Below are positions 35,313 through 45,936 of a DNA stretch of 64,000 nucleotides, one piece after another (within the stretch, counting starts at the first letter, position 1; every line of letters begins with the position of its first letter). A program made the position numbers and the translations under genes. Below the pieces are notes generated by a model. That model made no database searches. It saw only the letters and a list, made by a program, of their open reading frames with translations, and was not told the origin of the DNA. The stretch is taken from the NCBI RefSeq assembly GCF_000739085.1, contig NZ_CP009110.1, forward strand, positions 2,604,001 through 2,668,000, given 5' to 3'. Source of the DNA: Amycolatopsis methanolica 239. GTDB taxonomy: Bacteria; Actinomycetota; Actinomycetes; Mycobacteriales; Pseudonocardiaceae.

Positions 35313-38300
35313 ATGTACCCGAAGGCTCAGCTCGGCGACGGGCCGGCAGGCCAGGTCCCGTCCCAGCCGTCCTTCCCGGCGCTGGAGACCAGCGTGCTGG
35401 CCTACTGGGAGTCCGACCGGACCTTCCAGGCCACCATCGACGCGCGCGAACCGGGGACGAACGGCAGCAACGAGTACGTCTTCTACGACGGCCCGCCGTT
35501 CGCCAACGGCCTGCCGCACTACGGCCACCTCCTGACCGGTTACGTCAAGGACATCGTGCCGCGGTACCAGACCATGCGCGGCCGCCGCGTTGAGCGCCGC
35601 TTCGGATGGGACACCCACGGCCTGCCCGCCGAGCTGGAGGCCGAGCGCCAGCTCGGGATCACCGACAAGTCGCAGATCGACGAGATGGGCATCGCCGCGT
35701 TCAACGACGCGTGCCGCGAGTCCGTCCTGCGCTACACGAACGAGTGGCGCGAGTACGTCACCCGCCAGGCCCGCTGGGTCGACTTCGACCACGACTACAA
35801 GACGCTCGACGTCACCTTCATGGAGTCGGTGATCTGGGCGTTCAAGCAGCTGTGGGACAAGGGCCTGGTCTACGAGGGCTACCGCGTGCTGCCCTACTGC
35901 TGGCGCGACGAGACCCCGCTGTCCAACCACGAGCTGCGGATGGACGACGACGTCTACGCCAGCCGCCAGGACCCGGCGCTGACCGTCGGGTTCCGCGCCG
36001 AGGGCAACGGCACCGACCTGGACGGCACCTACCTGCTGATCTGGACCACCACGCCGTGGACCCTGCCGTCGAACCAGGCGGTCGCGGTGCACCCGGACGT
36101 GGACTACGTCGTGGTCGAGCGGGACGGGAAGCGGTTCCTGCTCGCCGAGCCGCGCGTCGCCGCCTACGCCAAGGAACTCGGCGAGGAGCCGGCCGTGGTG
36201 GCCCGGTACCGGGGCGCCGACCTGGCCGGCGTGAAGTACGCGCCGCCGTTCCCGTACTTCCTCGGCAACGAGAACTCGCACCAGGTGCTGCTGGCGGACT
36301 TCGTCACCACCGACGACGGCACCGGCATCGTGCACATGGCCCCGGCCTACGGTGAGGACGACAAGGCCGCGGGCGACGCCGCGGGCATCACCCCGGTCAC
36401 CCCGGTCGACGCGCGCGGCCGCTTCGACTCGACCGTGCCGGACTACGAGGGCCAGCAGGTCTTCGACGCCAACCCGGACATCATCAAGGACCTCAAGTAC
36501 GGCACCGGTTCCGCCGCCCGGCAGGGCGCGGTGCTGCTGCGGCACGAGACCTACGAGCACTCCTACCCGCACTGCTGGCGCTGCCGGAACCCGCTGATCT
36601 ACCGCGCGGTGTCGTCGTGGTTCGTCAAGGTGACCGCGTTCAAGGACCGCATGGTCGAGCTGAACCAGCAGATCACCTGGTACCCCGAGCACGTGAAGGA
36701 CGGCCAGTTCGGCAAGTGGCTGGAGAACGCGCGCGACTGGTCGATCTCGCGCAACCGCTACTGGGGCACGCCGATCCCGGTGTGGATGTCGGACGACCCG
36801 GCGTACCCGCGGATCGACGTGTACGGCTCGCTGGACGAGCTGGAGCGCGACTTCGGCGTGCGGCCCACCGACCTGCACCGCCCGCACATCGACCAGCTGA
36901 CCCGGCCCAACCCGGACGACCCGACCGGGAAGTCCACCATGCGCCGGGTGCCCGAGGTGCTGGACGTCTGGTTCGACTCGGGTTCGATGCCCTACGCGCA
37001 GGTGCACTACCCGTTCGAGAACGCCGAGTGGTTCGAGCACCACTACCCGGGTGACTTCATCGTCGAGTACATCGGGCAGACGCGCGGCTGGTTCTACACG
37101 CTGCACGTGCTCGCGACGGCGCTGTTCGACCGGCCGTCGTTCCGCACCTGCGTCTCGCACGGCATCGTGCTCGGCTCCGACGGGCAGAAGATGTCGAAGT
37201 CGCTGCGCAACTACCCGGACGTGACCGAGGTGTTCGACCGGGACGGCTCCGACGCGATGCGTTGGTACCTGATGGCCAGCCCGATCCTGCGCGGCGGCAA
37301 CCTGATCGTCACCGAGAAGGGCATCCGGGACGCGGTGCGCCAAGCCGTGCTGCCGCTGTGGAACTCCTACTACTTCCTCGCGCTCTACGCCAACGCCGAG
37401 GGCGTGGAAGGCCGGTGGCGCACGGACTCCACGCACGTGCTGGACCGCTACATCCTGGCCAAGACCGGCGAGCTGGTCACCGACGTGCAGTCCGCTTTGG
37501 ACATCTGCGACATCGCGGGCGCCTGCGCCACCGCGCGGGACTTCCTGGAAGTGCTGACGAACTGGTACGTGCGCCGGTCGCGCGAGCGGTTCTGGGCCGG
37601 TGACAAGGACGCGATCGACACGCTGCACACGGTGCTGGAGGTCGTGTCGCGGACGATGGCGCCGCTGCTGCCGCTGACCACCGAGGTGGTGTGGCGCGGG
37701 CTCACCGGCGGCCGGTCGGTGCACCTGCAGGACTGGCCGCTGGTCGACGAGCTGCCCGCCGACGCGGCGCTGGTGACGGCGATGGACCGGGTGCGCCAGG
37801 TGTGCTCGTCGGCGCTGTCGCTGCGCAAGGCGAACAAGCTGCGCGTGCGGCTGCCGCTGGCGAAGATGCTGATCGCGGCTGACGACGCGGAGGCGCTCGC
37901 GGACTTCACCGACATCATCGCCGACGAGGTCAACGTCAAGTCGGTCGAGCTGAGCACGGACGTCGCCGCGCACGGCCGGTTCGAGGTCGCGGTCAACGCC
38001 CGCGCCGCCGGGCCACGCCTCGGCCGGGACGTGCAGAAGGTGATCAAGGCCGTCAAGGCGGGCGACTGGTCCACCTCGCCGTCCGGTGCCGTGGTGGCCG
38101 CCGGGATCGAACTCGCCGAGGGCGAGTACGAGCGGCGCCTGGTCGCCAAGGAGGAGGGCGCCACCGCGGAGCTGCCCGGCGGCTCCGGTCTGGTGCAGCT
38201 GGACACCGCGGTGACCCCGGAGCTGGCCGCCGAGGGCGTGGCGCGCGACCTGGTCCGCGTCGTGCAGCAGGCGCGCCGCGACGCCGGGCTCGACGTGGCC

Positions 38301-38483
38301 GACCGGATCGCGCTGACCGTGGACGCGCCGGCGGACGTGGTCGCCGCGGCCAAGGCCCACGAGGAGTTCGTGGCGGGCGAGACCCTGGCGAGCTCGGTGT
38401 CCTACGGGCAGGTGGACGGCGGTTTCGGGGGCGCGGTCGGCGACGGCGACAAGATCACCGTGGCGGTAACGAAGGCCTCCTGA
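35313..38483 (+). CDS. ileS: Isoleucyl-tRNA synthetase
   Basis: Class Ia aminoacyl-tRNA synthetase charging tRNA-Ile, 1056 aa. The HIGH motif is HYGH (residues 69-72) in [19 protein letters not shown] is at 626-630. The CP1 editing domain lies between ([10 protein letters not shown] near residue 245), and the C-terminal anticodon-binding and tail domains follow. The HYGH and [10 protein letters not shown] forms are those of the eukaryote-like IleS branch usual in actinobacteria. ATG 35313 has GAGGAG 7 bases upstream, and the T-box leader precedes it. An open frame runs far upstream but is not coding. Confidence 0.97.
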   Translation: MYPKAQLGDGPAGQVPSQPSFPALETSVLAYWESDRTFQATIDAREPGTNGSNEYVFYDGPPFANGLPHYGHLLTGYVKDIVPRYQTMRGRRVERRFGWDTHGLPAELEAERQLGITDKSQIDEMGIAAFNDACRESVLRYTNEWREYVTRQARWVDFDHDYKTLDVTFMESVIWAFKQLWDKGLVYEGYRVLPYCWRDETPLSNHELRMDDDVYASRQDPALTVGFRAEGNGTDLDGTYLLIWTTTPWTLPSNQAVAVHPDVDYVVVERDGKRFLLAEPRVAAYAKELGEEPAVVARYRGADLAGVKYAPPFPYFLGNENSHQVLLADFVTTDDGTGIVHMAPAYGEDDKAAGDAAGITPVTPVDARGRFDSTVPDYEGQQVFDANPDIIKDLKYGTGSAARQGAVLLRHETYEHSYPHCWRCRNPLIYRAVSSWFVKVTAFKDRMVELNQQITWYPEHVKDGQFGKWLENARDWSISRNRYWGTPIPVWMSDDPAYPRIDVYGSLDELERDFGVRPTDLHRPHIDQLTRPNPDDPTGKSTMRRVPEVLDVWFDSGSMPYAQVHYPFENAEWFEHHYPGDFIVEYIGQTRGWFYTLHVLATALFDRPSFRTCVSHGIVLGSDGQKMSKSLRNYPDVTEVFDRDGSDAMRWYLMASPILRGGNLIVTEKGIRDAVRQAVLPLWNSYYFLALYANAEGVEGRWRTDSTHVLDRYILAKTGELVTDVQSALDICDIAGACATARDFLEVLTNWYVRRSRERFWAGDKDAIDTLHTVLEVVSRTMAPLLPLTTEVVWRGLTGGRSVHLQDWPLVDELPADAALVTAMDRVRQVCSSALSLRKANKLRVRLPLAKMLIAADDAEALADFTDIIADEVNVKSVELSTDVAAHGRFEVAVNARAAGPRLGRDVQKVIKAVKAGDWSTSPSGAVVAAGIELAEGEYERRLVAKEEGATAELPGGSGLVQLDTAVTPELAAEGVARDLVRVVQQARRDAGLDVADRIALTVDAPADVVAAAKAHEEFVAGETLASSVSYGQVDGGFGGAVGDGDKITVAVTKAS

Positions 38484-38523
38484 TCACCGACAGACCGGGA
38501 AACACCAACAGGGGGTTTCGCCG

Positions 38524-40119
38524 GTGACTTGGCGCAGGTGGGTGCTGGCGGGTGGCGCGGCAGCGGTCGTCGCGATCGTCGTGGCGGCGGTTGTCGTCGT
38601 GTGGGGCGGGTCCTCGCCGGACAAGCACGAGGCCAGCGGCTCCGGCGCCGAGGACTCGGGCACGGTGGCTTCACGGTTCCTGCTCGCCTTCACCGAGGGC
38701 AACGCCGACGCGGCGGCGGCGCTGACCGACGACCCGCGCGCGGCCAGCGTGCTGCTCGCCGACGCCCACCGCGGCCTGGCCCCGGTGTCCGTCTCGGCGC
38801 GGCTGGGCCAGGTCACGCCCGCCGCCACCCGGGCCACCGCGACGTTCCAGGTCAGCTGGACGATCACGGCCGGGCAGGTGTGGTCCTACGACAACACCCT
38901 CGACCTGGTCGCCGCCGACGGCCGCTGGCTCGTGCACTGGAGCCCCGCGGTGGTGCACCCGAAACTGCGGGCCGGGCAGCAGCTGGCGGTGCGCACGCGG
39001 GCGGGCAAGAACGCCGTGGTCGACCGCAACGGCAGGCCAGTCCTGACCTGGCAGGCGGCGGGCACGCAGGTGGCGGAGCCGGGCGTGGCGCCGCTGCTGG
39101 TGCCCGCGTTGCAGCGGACGGTGTCCGAGCGGTCGCAGGGCGGCTGGTCGGTGGTCGCCACGGATGTCGACGGCGCGGTGCAGGAAACCCTGTTCGGCCA
39201 GGGCGACGTCGAGGTGGCGCCGCTGACCACGACCCTGAGCCTGCCCACGCAGGCGGCGGCGCAGCGGGCGGTCGACTCGGCGGCGTACCCGGCGATGCTG
39301 GTGGCGATCCAGCCCTCCACCGGCGACCTGCTCGCGGTGGCGCAGAACGCGGCGGCCGGGGCCGAGCCGAAGGCGCTGAACGGCCTGTACGCGCCGGGGT
39401 CGACCTTCAAGATCGCCACCGCGGCGGCGCTGCTGGAGTCGGGCGCGGCCACCGCGGACACGATCGCGGACTGCCCGGCCACCGCGCGCATCGGGCAGCG
39501 CACGATCCCGAACGACGACCAGTTCTCCTTCCCGCCCCTGCCGCTGCACTCCGCGTTCGCGCACTCGTGCAACACCACGTTCGCGCAGCTCGCCTCGACG
39601 TTGCCGCCGGACGCGCTGGCCGACGCGGCGAGCGGGTTCGGCCTCAACGCCGACTTCACCATCCCGGGCATCACCACCGAGGCGGGCAAGGTGGTCGCCA
39701 CCACCAGCGGCGCCGAGCAGGTCGAGTCCGCGATCGGGCAGGGCACCGTGCAGGCGAGCCCGTTCGGCCTGGCCCTGATGGCGGCCACCGTCGCCCGTGG
39801 CGACGAGGTGACGCCGCGGCTGTGGCAGGAGCTGGCGACGTCGGTGAACACCGGCTACCGGGCGCCGTCCCGGGAGGTGATCGCCGCGCTGCGGACGATG
39901 ATGCGCGAGGTCGTCACCGGCGGCACCGCGACCAGGCTGCGTGGCGACGGTGTCGTGTACGGCAAGACCGGCACCGCCCAGTTCGGCGACGGCAGCCAGG
40001 CGAACGGGTGGTTCGCCGGGTACCGCGACGACGTGGCGTTCGCGGTGCTGCTGCTCGGGTCGGACTCCTCCAGGCCGGCCGTCACGGTGTCCTCGGCCTT
40101 CCTCGGCGCGCTGGGCTGA
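38524..40119 (+). CDS. Class B penicillin-binding protein (MecA-N type)
   Basis: Membrane-anchored transpeptidase, 531 aa. An uncleaved helix (about residues 6-28) is followed by an NTF2-like MecA_N domain (about 45-150), a linker and the transpeptidase domain. Active-site motifs: Ser293-Thr-Phe-Lys296, Ser348-Cys-Asn350 and Lys481-Thr-Gly-Thr. It resembles the mycobacterial penicillin-binding lipoprotein Rv2864c in layout, but no lipobox Cys is seen. GTG 38524 starts 40 bases after ileS. A role in elongation or septal cross-linking is inferred. Confidence 0.92.
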   Translation: MTWRRWVLAGGAAAVVAIVVAAVVVVWGGSSPDKHEASGSGAEDSGTVASRFLLAFTEGNADAAAALTDDPRAASVLLADAHRGLAPVSVSARLGQVTPAATRATATFQVSWTITAGQVWSYDNTLDLVAADGRWLVHWSPAVVHPKLRAGQQLAVRTRAGKNAVVDRNGRPVLTWQAAGTQVAEPGVAPLLVPALQRTVSERSQGGWSVVATDVDGAVQETLFGQGDVEVAPLTTTLSLPTQAAAQRAVDSAAYPAMLVAIQPSTGDLLAVAQNAAAGAEPKALNGLYAPGSTFKIATAAALLESGAATADTIADCPATARIGQRTIPNDDQFSFPPLPLHSAFAHSCNTTFAQLASTLPPDALADAASGFGLNADFTIPGITTEAGKVVATTSGAEQVESAIGQGTVQASPFGLALMAATVARGDEVTPRLWQELATSVNTGYRAPSREVIAALRTMMREVVTGGTATRLRGDGVVYGKTGTAQFGDGSQANGWFAGYRDDVAFAVLLLGSDSSRPAVTVSSAFLGALG

Positions 40120-40154
40120 CGTTTCGGCCGCGGCCGACATGGCGGCGGGCTACC

Positions 40155-40853
40155 GTGGCCCGTGTGGAGACGATCGCGCTGGCCGAGGTGGCCGCGGTGC
40201 TCGCCGACCCGAGCCGGGCGGCGATGTGCCTCGCCCTGCTCGACGGGCGGGCGTGGACCGTCGGGGAGCTGGCCCGCACGGCGGGGATCGCGCCGTCGAC
40301 GGCGAGCGAGCACGTCAGCCGCCTGAAGGAGGCGGGGTTCGTGGCGGGGGTGAAGCAGGGGCGGCACGCCTACGTGCGGATCGCCGACCCGCGGGTGGCG
40401 GAGCTGATCGAGCACCTGGCGCAGCACGCCGGGCACCGGTCCGCCTCGGGCCTGCGCGAGTCCCTCCGCGTGCGGCGGCTGGCGTTCGCGCGCACCTGCT
40501 ACGACCACCTGGCGGGCACGGTGGGCGTGGCCCTGCGCGACGGCATGATCCGGACGGGGCTGGTCTCCGACGGGGACGGCCTCGCGCTGACCGCGCGCGG
40601 CCGGACGGTGCTCGGCGAGCTGGGGGTGACGATCCCCGCCGGGCGGCGCCCGTTGCTGCGGGCGTGCCTGGACTGGACCGAGCGCCGCGACCACCTGGGC
40701 GGTGCGCTCCCGGCGGCGCTGTTCGAGCGCGGGGTGGAGGCCGGCTGGTTCGTGCGGCGGCCCGACCGGGCGGTGGTGGTGACCGAGGCCGCGGGGGAGC
40801 CGCTCGCGCACCTGGGCGCGCAGCTGCCCGCCGACGGCCCCGGGGCGGCCTGA
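40155..40853 (+). CDS. ArsR-family transcriptional regulator
   Basis: Winged-helix regulator of 232 aa. The N-terminal ArsR HTH is clear (AAVLADPSRAAMCLALLDG, IAPSTASEHVSRLKEAGFV). A second domain contains FARTCYDHLAG and CLDWTERRDHLGGALPAALFE and ends in a wing-like repeat, typical of long ArsR-like proteins without metal ligands. It is the intact paralogue of the broken gene at 31085-31842. GTG 40155 or 40164 can start it; no ribosome binding site is seen, so it may be leaderless. Ligand and targets unknown. Confidence 0.88.
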   Translation: MARVETIALAEVAAVLADPSRAAMCLALLDGRAWTVGELARTAGIAPSTASEHVSRLKEAGFVAGVKQGRHAYVRIADPRVAELIEHLAQHAGHRSASGLRESLRVRRLAFARTCYDHLAGTVGVALRDGMIRTGLVSDGDGLALTARGRTVLGELGVTIPAGRRPLLRACLDWTERRDHLGGALPAALFERGVEAGWFVRRPDRAVVVTEAAGEPLAHLGAQLPADGPGAA

Positions 40854-41262
40854 CGCTTGGGCGCCCCTGCCGGGTCCCGCTGGCCACCGGCAGACCGCGG
40901 TTTCGGCCGGATCGGGAGTGGCGGACGGTGCAGCGGGTGGCGGGGCCGGCCGGCTCGCCGCGCCCCGCGGGACGGTGGGCTCCGGCTGGTGCGTGGTGCC
41001 CCTGCAGGAGCGCCACCGTAAGCCGGTCCCGCGCGGCGCCACCCGGCCACGCCCCTCGTCGCACCGGCAACCACCCGCCGCCGAGGTGAGGCCGACCAGG
41101 CGGTGCGCAAGGTGCTCGCCCCGGCACTCCGTGAACCCGCCCGCGATCTTGTTGCCCGGCAAGGGGAAGGCGGGCGTGACGAGCCGGGGTGCCCACCGGG
41201 GCGCGGCCGGGCTCCTCGGTTCCTTATCCTGAAGCCTGACAATCCGGGCAGGGGAGGTGCGG
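40854..41262. other. Intergenic region before the antiporter
   Basis: About 400 bases with only non-homologous open frames. GC-rich throughout. I see no promoter, riboswitch or repeat that can be supported, apart from the ribosome binding site GGGGAGG at 41251-41257. Confidence 0.6.
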
Positions 41263-42741
41263 GTGGGCGAGCTGCCGGTCGTGCTGGGGCTGGGCTCGGC
41301 CGTCCTGCTCGCCGCCGTGCTCGCGGTCCGCTTCTCCACCCGCCTCGGCCTGCCGTCGCTGCTGCTCTACCTCGTGATCGGCGTGCTGCTCGGCGAAGCC
41401 GGGTTCGGCATCCAGTTCTCCGACCCGTTCCTCACCCAGGCGCTCGGCCTGGCCGCGCTCGTCATGATCCTCGCCGAGGGCGGGCTGACCACCCGGTGGT
41501 CGGCGGTGAAACCCGCGCTGGGCCAGGGAGTGGCACTGTCCACAGTGGCGGTCGGGCTGAGTATCGCGATCACCGGCCCCGCCCTGCACTGGCTGCTCGG
41601 CCTGGACTGGCGGATGGCGCTGCTGTGGGGCGCGGTGCTGGCCTCCACCGACTCGGCCGCGGTGTTCTCCGTGCTGCGCGGCGTCGGCGTGCCCCGGCGG
41701 ATCGTCGGGGCGCTGGAACTGGAGTCCGGCATCAACGACGCCCCCGCCTACATCGCCGTCGTGGTGCTGGCCGAGGGAACCCGCATCGACTGGTCGCTGC
41801 CGCTGCTGGTGGTCTACGAACTCGGCGCGGGCCTGCTCCTCGGGCTGCTGCTCGGCCTGGCCGGGGCGTGGGCGCTGCGCCGCGCCGCGCTGCCCGCCAC
41901 CGGCCTCTATCCACTCGCGACGGTCGCGGTGTGCGTGGTGGCCTACTCGTCCGGGCAGCTGCTGCACGCCTCCGGCCTGCTCGCCACGTACGTCGCGGCG
42001 GTCGTGCTGGGCAATTCCCGGCTGCCGCACCGCTCGGACACGCTGTCCTTCGCCGAAGGGCTCGGCTGGCTGGCCCAGATCGGGTTGTTTGTGCTGCTGG
42101 GCCTGTTCGCCTCGCCCGAACGGCTGCTCGAGTCGATCGTGCCGGGGCTCATCGCCGCCGCGGTGGTGCTGGTGTTCGCGCGGCCGGTGTCGGTGCTGGT
42201 GTCGCAGCTGCCGTTCAAGGTGCCGCTGCGCGAGCAGGTGTTCCTGTCCTGGGCGGGGTTGCGGGGCGCGGTGCCGATCGTGCTGGCGATGATCCCGCTC
42301 TCGCACGCGATGCCGGGCGCGCAACGGCTCGTGGACGCGGTGTTCGTGCTGGTGATCGTGCTCACCCTGGTGCAGGGCCTCACGCTCGGCCCGCTGGCGC
42401 GGGTGCTGCGGCTGAACGCGGACACCGAGCCGAAGGAGATCGAGGTCGACGCCGCGCCGCTGGACGAGCTGCAGGCCGAGCTGCTCCAGGTCAAGATCCA
42501 GCCCGGCTCGCGCCTGCACGGCGTGTACCTGTCGGAGCTGCGGCTGCCCGCCGGGGCGTCGCTGAGCTTGATCGTCCGCGACGGCCGCAGCTTCACCCCG
42601 CAGCGCACCGACCGGCTGCAGCGCGGCGACCAGATCCTGATCGTGAGCACCGAGTCCGCCCGGGAGGCCGCCGAGCGGCGCATCCGCGCGGTGGACCGGG
42701 CCGGGCCGCTGGCCCGCTGGAAGGGCGAGTCCGGGACCTGA
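41263..42741 (+). CDS. Potassium/proton antiporter (CvrA/NhaP2-like)
   Basis: CPA1-type cation:proton antiporter of 492 aa with about 12 membrane helices (residues 5-385). The ion-binding region is visible in ASTDSAAVFSVLR and LELESGINDAPAYI (Asp in helix 5), as in NhaP2/CvrA K+/H+ antiporters. A C-terminal RCK_C/TrkA-C domain (about 410-480, LQVKIQPGSRLHGVYLSEL) probably senses a nucleotide or ion. GTG 41263 is preferred over GTG 41257 because GGGGAGG is then at a proper distance. Confidence 0.9.
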   Translation: MGELPVVLGLGSAVLLAAVLAVRFSTRLGLPSLLLYLVIGVLLGEAGFGIQFSDPFLTQALGLAALVMILAEGGLTTRWSAVKPALGQGVALSTVAVGLSIAITGPALHWLLGLDWRMALLWGAVLASTDSAAVFSVLRGVGVPRRIVGALELESGINDAPAYIAVVVLAEGTRIDWSLPLLVVYELGAGLLLGLLLGLAGAWALRRAALPATGLYPLATVAVCVVAYSSGQLLHASGLLATYVAAVVLGNSRLPHRSDTLSFAEGLGWLAQIGLFVLLGLFASPERLLESIVPGLIAAAVVLVFARPVSVLVSQLPFKVPLREQVFLSWAGLRGAVPIVLAMIPLSHAMPGAQRLVDAVFVLVIVLTLVQGLTLGPLARVLRLNADTEPKEIEVDAAPLDELQAELLQVKIQPGSRLHGVYLSELRLPAGASLSLIVRDGRSFTPQRTDRLQRGDQILIVSTESAREAAERRIRAVDRAGPLARWKGESGT

Positions 42742-42772
42742 GACCCGCTGGCGCGCGGCGGGGGCGATCGGT

Positions 42773-42778
42773 TACTGT
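42773..42778 (+). promoter_or_regulatory. Candidate -10 for the SAM-IV leader
   Basis: TACTGT just upstream of the riboswitch core, with CTGGCG about 19 bases before it as a poor -35. Confidence 0.4.
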
Positions 42779-42784
42779 GTCTCC

Positions 42785-42903
42785 GTAGGTCATGAGTGCC
42801 AGCGCCAAGCCCCGGCTCGCTGGCCGGCAACCCTCCTTCCGCGGTGGGGTGCCCCGGGTGAGGACCTGGCTCGTCGCGAGGTGCGGCGGGCAAGCGCGGA
42901 CCC
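42785..42903 (+). promoter_or_regulatory. SAM-IV riboswitch
   Basis: S-adenosylmethionine-binding RNA of the actinobacterial SAM-IV class. P1 is formed by AGGTC (42787-42791) with GACCT (42863-42867). The core has GAGTGCCAGCG, AAGCCCCGGCT, GCTGGCCGGCAACCC, CCGCGGTGGGGTGCC and CCCGGGTGA in the expected order, and the 3' pseudoknot part CAAGCGCGGA follows at 42891-42900. A class V aminotransferase gene starts at 42937, so SAM should lower its expression. Confidence 0.93.
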
Positions 42904-42929
42904 CCTTGCGGGTCCCTGGACCCGAGGAG
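42898..42929 (+). promoter_or_regulatory. Expression platform: two exclusive hairpins before the start codon
   Basis: GGACCC (42898-42903) pairs with GGGTCC (42910-42915); the same segment CGGGTCC (42909-42915) can instead pair with GGACCCG (42918-42924), which abuts the ribosome binding site GAGGAG (42924-42929). The two folds exclude each other, giving a simple translational switch. Inference from sequence only. Confidence 0.6.
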
Positions 42930-42936
42930 CCTTTCG

Positions 42937-44259
42937 ATGACTCTCGCTCTCGAACGCGTCACCACCCCCGCCGTCACCGCCGCCGCGGCCGTCCCGCTGG
43001 TCACCGGCGGGGAGCGGGACTACGCCAACCTCGACCACGCGGCCAGCGCCCCCTGCCTGGAGGCCGTGCGCCGCGCGGTGGACGAGTTCCTGCCGCACTA
43101 CGCGAGCGTGCACCGCGGGGCGGGGTTCGCCTCCCAGGTGTCCACAAAGGTCTACGAGCGCACCCGGGACGTGCTGCGCCGGTTCGTCGGCGCCCGGCCC
43201 TCGGACGCGGTCGTGTTCACCCGCAACACCACCGACGCGCTGAACCTGCTGGCCCGCAGCGTGCCGCGGCACACGTCGGTGGTGCTGTTCGACACCGAGC
43301 ACCACGCCGCGCTGCTGCCCTGGCGCGGCCCGAACGTGCGCAGGATCCCGCTGCCGAACACACGGCTGGCCGCGGTGTCCGCTGTGGACAGTGCGCTGGC
43401 GGAGTGCCCGGAGGGGCCGCGGCTGGTGGTCGTGACCGGCGCGTCGAACGTGACCGGGGAACTGCTGCCGGTGGCGGAGATCGCGGCGGTGGCCCGGCGG
43501 CACGGCGCGCGCGTCGCGCTGGACGGCGCCCAGCTCGCCCCGCACCGGCCGATCTCGGTGCGTGAGCTGGACGTCGACTACGTCGTGCTGTCCGGGCACA
43601 AGCTGTACGCGCCGTTCGGCGCGGGCGCGCTGATCGGGCGCGGCGACTGGCTGCGCGCGGCGGACCCGTACCTGGCCGGTGGCGGGGCCACGAAGCTGGT
43701 GCGCCGCGACGGCGACGGCATCGGGGTGGCGTGGCACAGCGGGGTGGAGCGGCACGAGGCCGGTTCGCCCAACACCGTCGGCGTGTACGCGCTGGGCGTG
43801 GCGTGCGAGCAGCTGGCGGCGTCGTGGGACGCGGTGGCCGCGCACGAGCGGGAGCTGCTCGAGCGGCTGACGCGGGGTCTCGCCGCGGTGCCCGGGCTCG
43901 CGGAGCTGCGCCTGTTCGACGGCGCGGCGGAGCGGGTCGGCACGGTGAGCTTCGTGCTCGACGGGTTCGAGCCGGGCTGGGTGGCGGCGGTCCTGTCGGC
44001 CGAGTACGGCATCGGCGTCCGCGACGGTGCGTTCTGCGCGCACATCGCGGTGCGGCGGCTCGTCGAGCGCAACGGCGGGGAGGGCAAGCAGGCGCTGCGG
44101 GTCAGCCTCGGCCTGGGCACCACGACCGAGCACGTCGACCGGCTGGTGACCGCGTTGCGGCAGATCGTCGCGCGGGGCGCGCGGTGGACGTACGGCGTGG
44201 TGGACGGCCGGTGGGCGCCGTGCCCGGACCCGCGGCCGCTGCCGGACTTCCTGCGCTGA
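42937..44259 (+). CDS. Cysteine desulfurase-like class V aminotransferase
   Basis: PLP enzyme of fold type I, class V (NifS/SufS-like), 440 aa. The PLP lysine is in VVLSGHKLYAPFG (about residue 218), with the preceding ALDGAQLAPH cofactor aspartate and the early LDHAASAPCLEAV loop. DGAFCAHIAVRRL near the end supplies a Cys that could act as the desulfurase nucleophile. A SAM-IV riboswitch in front links it to sulfur amino acid metabolism. Reaction not certain: cysteine desulfurase, lyase or aminotransferase. Confidence 0.88.
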   Translation: MTLALERVTTPAVTAAAAVPLVTGGERDYANLDHAASAPCLEAVRRAVDEFLPHYASVHRGAGFASQVSTKVYERTRDVLRRFVGARPSDAVVFTRNTTDALNLLARSVPRHTSVVLFDTEHHAALLPWRGPNVRRIPLPNTRLAAVSAVDSALAECPEGPRLVVVTGASNVTGELLPVAEIAAVARRHGARVALDGAQLAPHRPISVRELDVDYVVLSGHKLYAPFGAGALIGRGDWLRAADPYLAGGGATKLVRRDGDGIGVAWHSGVERHEAGSPNTVGVYALGVACEQLAASWDAVAAHERELLERLTRGLAAVPGLAELRLFDGAAERVGTVSFVLDGFEPGWVAAVLSAEYGIGVRDGAFCAHIAVRRLVERNGGEGKQALRVSLGLGTTTEHVDRLVTALRQIVARGARWTYGVVDGRWAPCPDPRPLPDFLR

Positions 44260-44422
44260 GCGGCGGCGCGGCCCGGGCGCCTTGTCCCGCGGCTGTTCCC
44301 GGGGTCGGATGATGACCCCTTGGCTGGGGTGGGGTGTTGCCCGGAGTTCGAGGCAGTCGCTGGGCGGCGCGGCAGCGCGCTGACCGGGTTTCCCGGCCTG
44401 CGCCGGGGCGGTCGCGGCAGGC

Positions 44423-45013
44423 GTGGACAATGGCGGGGTGAGCAGTGACCCCCAGCCCTCCCCGGAACCGGACACCGTGCCGGACGAGCAGCAGGCCGCC
44501 CAGCCCAAGCGGCGCGCCCTGCTGCTGGCCGTGATCGCGATCGTCGTGTTCGCGGCGGACGTCGTGACCAAGTCGGTCGTCGTGGCGACCCTGGAGGGGC
44601 ACGAGCCGGTCCGGGTCCTCGGCGGGCTCGTCTACCTGCAGCTGATCCGCAACCCGTTCGCGGCCTTCGGCATGGGCGTCACGGGCATGACCTGGGTGTT
44701 CGCGATCGTCGCGTGCGGGGTGGTGATCGCGCTCATCTGGTTCGCCAAGCGGCTGCGGTCGGCCGGCTGGGCGATCGGCCTCGGGCTCATCCTCGCCGGC
44801 GCGCTCGGCAACCTGGCCGACCGCGTCTTCCGCGCGCCCGGCGTGCTGCGCGGCCACGTCGTCGACTTCGTGTCGTTGTTCGCGCCCAACGGGGACGTGT
44901 GGCCGGTCTTCAACGTGGCCGACTCGGCGATCTGCGTCGGCGGCGTGCTGATCGTGCTGCTGTCCCTGCTCGGCCGCGAGTACGACGGCACGGTCAAGAG
45001 GGCCAAGCGTTGA
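44423..45013 (+). CDS. lspA: Lipoprotein signal peptidase
   Basis: Signal peptidase II, cleaving prolipoproteins after lipidation, for instance the DUF3558 protein in this window. The 196 aa have four membrane helices after a Pro/Gln-rich N-terminal extension (residues 1-28). Catalytic aspartates lie in [11 protein letters not shown] and [13 protein letters not shown]; the N-terminal DVVTKSVV motif is present. The usual RNPGAAF reads [10 protein letters not shown] 44423 or 44438 is the start. It overlaps rluD by TTGA. Confidence 0.93.
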   Translation: MDNGGVSSDPQPSPEPDTVPDEQQAAQPKRRALLLAVIAIVVFAADVVTKSVVVATLEGHEPVRVLGGLVYLQLIRNPFAAFGMGVTGMTWVFAIVACGVVIALIWFAKRLRSAGWAIGLGLILAGALGNLADRVFRAPGVLRGHVVDFVSLFAPNGDVWPVFNVADSAICVGGVLIVLLSLLGREYDGTVKRAKR

Positions 45014-45936
45014 GCGCCCGGATGCTGCCCGTCCCGGACGGGCTCGACGGCATGCGCGTCGACGCCGGGCTGGCGAAGCTGCTCGGGCTGTCCCGCACGG
45101 TCGTCGCGGAGCTGGCCGAGTCCGGCGACGTCCTGCTCGACGGCCGCCCGGCGGGCAAGTCCGACCGGCTCTCCGCCGGTGTGCTGCTCGAGGTGACCCT
45201 GCCCGACCCGGACAACCCGGTCGAGGTGGTCGCCGAACCGGTCGACGGCCTGCGCATCCTCCACGACGACGACGACATCGTGGTCGTGTCCAAGCCGGTG
45301 GGCGTCGCCGTGCACCCGAGCCCCGGCTGGACCGGGCCCACGGTCGTCGGCGGGCTCGCCGCGGCCGGGCTGCGCATCTCGACCTCCGGCGCGGCGGAGC
45401 GCCAGGGGGTCGTGCACCGCCTCGACGCCGGCACCACCGGCGTGATGGTGGTGGCGAAGAGCGAGCACGCGTACACCGTCCTGAAGCGGGCGTTCAAGGA
45501 ACGCACCGTCGACAAGGGCTACCACGCCGTCGTGCAGGGCCACCCGGACCCGACGCGCGGCACGATCGACGCCCCGATCGACCGGCACCCGCGGCACGAC
45601 TACAAGTTCGCCGTGGTCGCGGGCGGCCGGCCGTCGGTGACGCACTACGAGGTGATCGAGGCCTTCCGCGCGGCGTCGCTGGTGGACGTCAAGCTGGAAA
45701 CCGGGCGCACCCACCAGATCCGCGTGCACTTCTCGGCGCTGCGGCACCCGTGCGCCGGCGACCTCACCTACGGCGCGGACCCGGTGCTGGCCCGCAAGCT
45801 CGGCCTGACCCGGCAGTGGCTGCACGCCCGCACCCTCGGGTTCGCCCACCCCGCGGACGGCCGGTGGGTCCAGTTCGAGTCGCCGTACCCGGACGACCTC
45901 GCACACGCGCTGGAAGTGCTGCGCGCGGAGAACTAG
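45010..45936 (+). CDS. 23S rRNA pseudouridine synthase, RluD type
   Basis: RluA/RluD family pseudouridine synthase, 308 aa. An N-terminal S4 RNA-binding domain (about residues 15-65, [18 protein letters not shown]) precedes the catalytic domain with Asp139 in [11 protein letters not shown] and [13 protein letters not shown] 45010 in the TTGA overlap with lspA is preferred because the mycobacterial homologue begins the same distance before MPVPDGL; ATG 45022 is possible. The stop shares CTAG with the convergent ridA-like gene. Confidence 0.93.
   Translation: MSARMLPVPDGLDGMRVDAGLAKLLGLSRTVVAELAESGDVLLDGRPAGKSDRLSAGVLLEVTLPDPDNPVEVVAEPVDGLRILHDDDDIVVVSKPVGVAVHPSPGWTGPTVVGGLAAAGLRISTSGAAERQGVVHRLDAGTTGVMVVAKSEHAYTVLKRAFKERTVDKGYHAVVQGHPDPTRGTIDAPIDRHPRHDYKFAVVAGGRPSVTHYEVIEAFRAASLVDVKLETGRTHQIRVHFSALRHPCAGDLTYGADPVLARKLGLTRQWLHARTLGFAHPADGRWVQFESPYPDDLAHALEVLRAEN

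Noticed and set aside
34539-38360. 1273-codon open frame on the minus strand
   Set aside because: It is antisense to ileS and the MFS gene, with His/Arg/Val-rich composition and no motifs.
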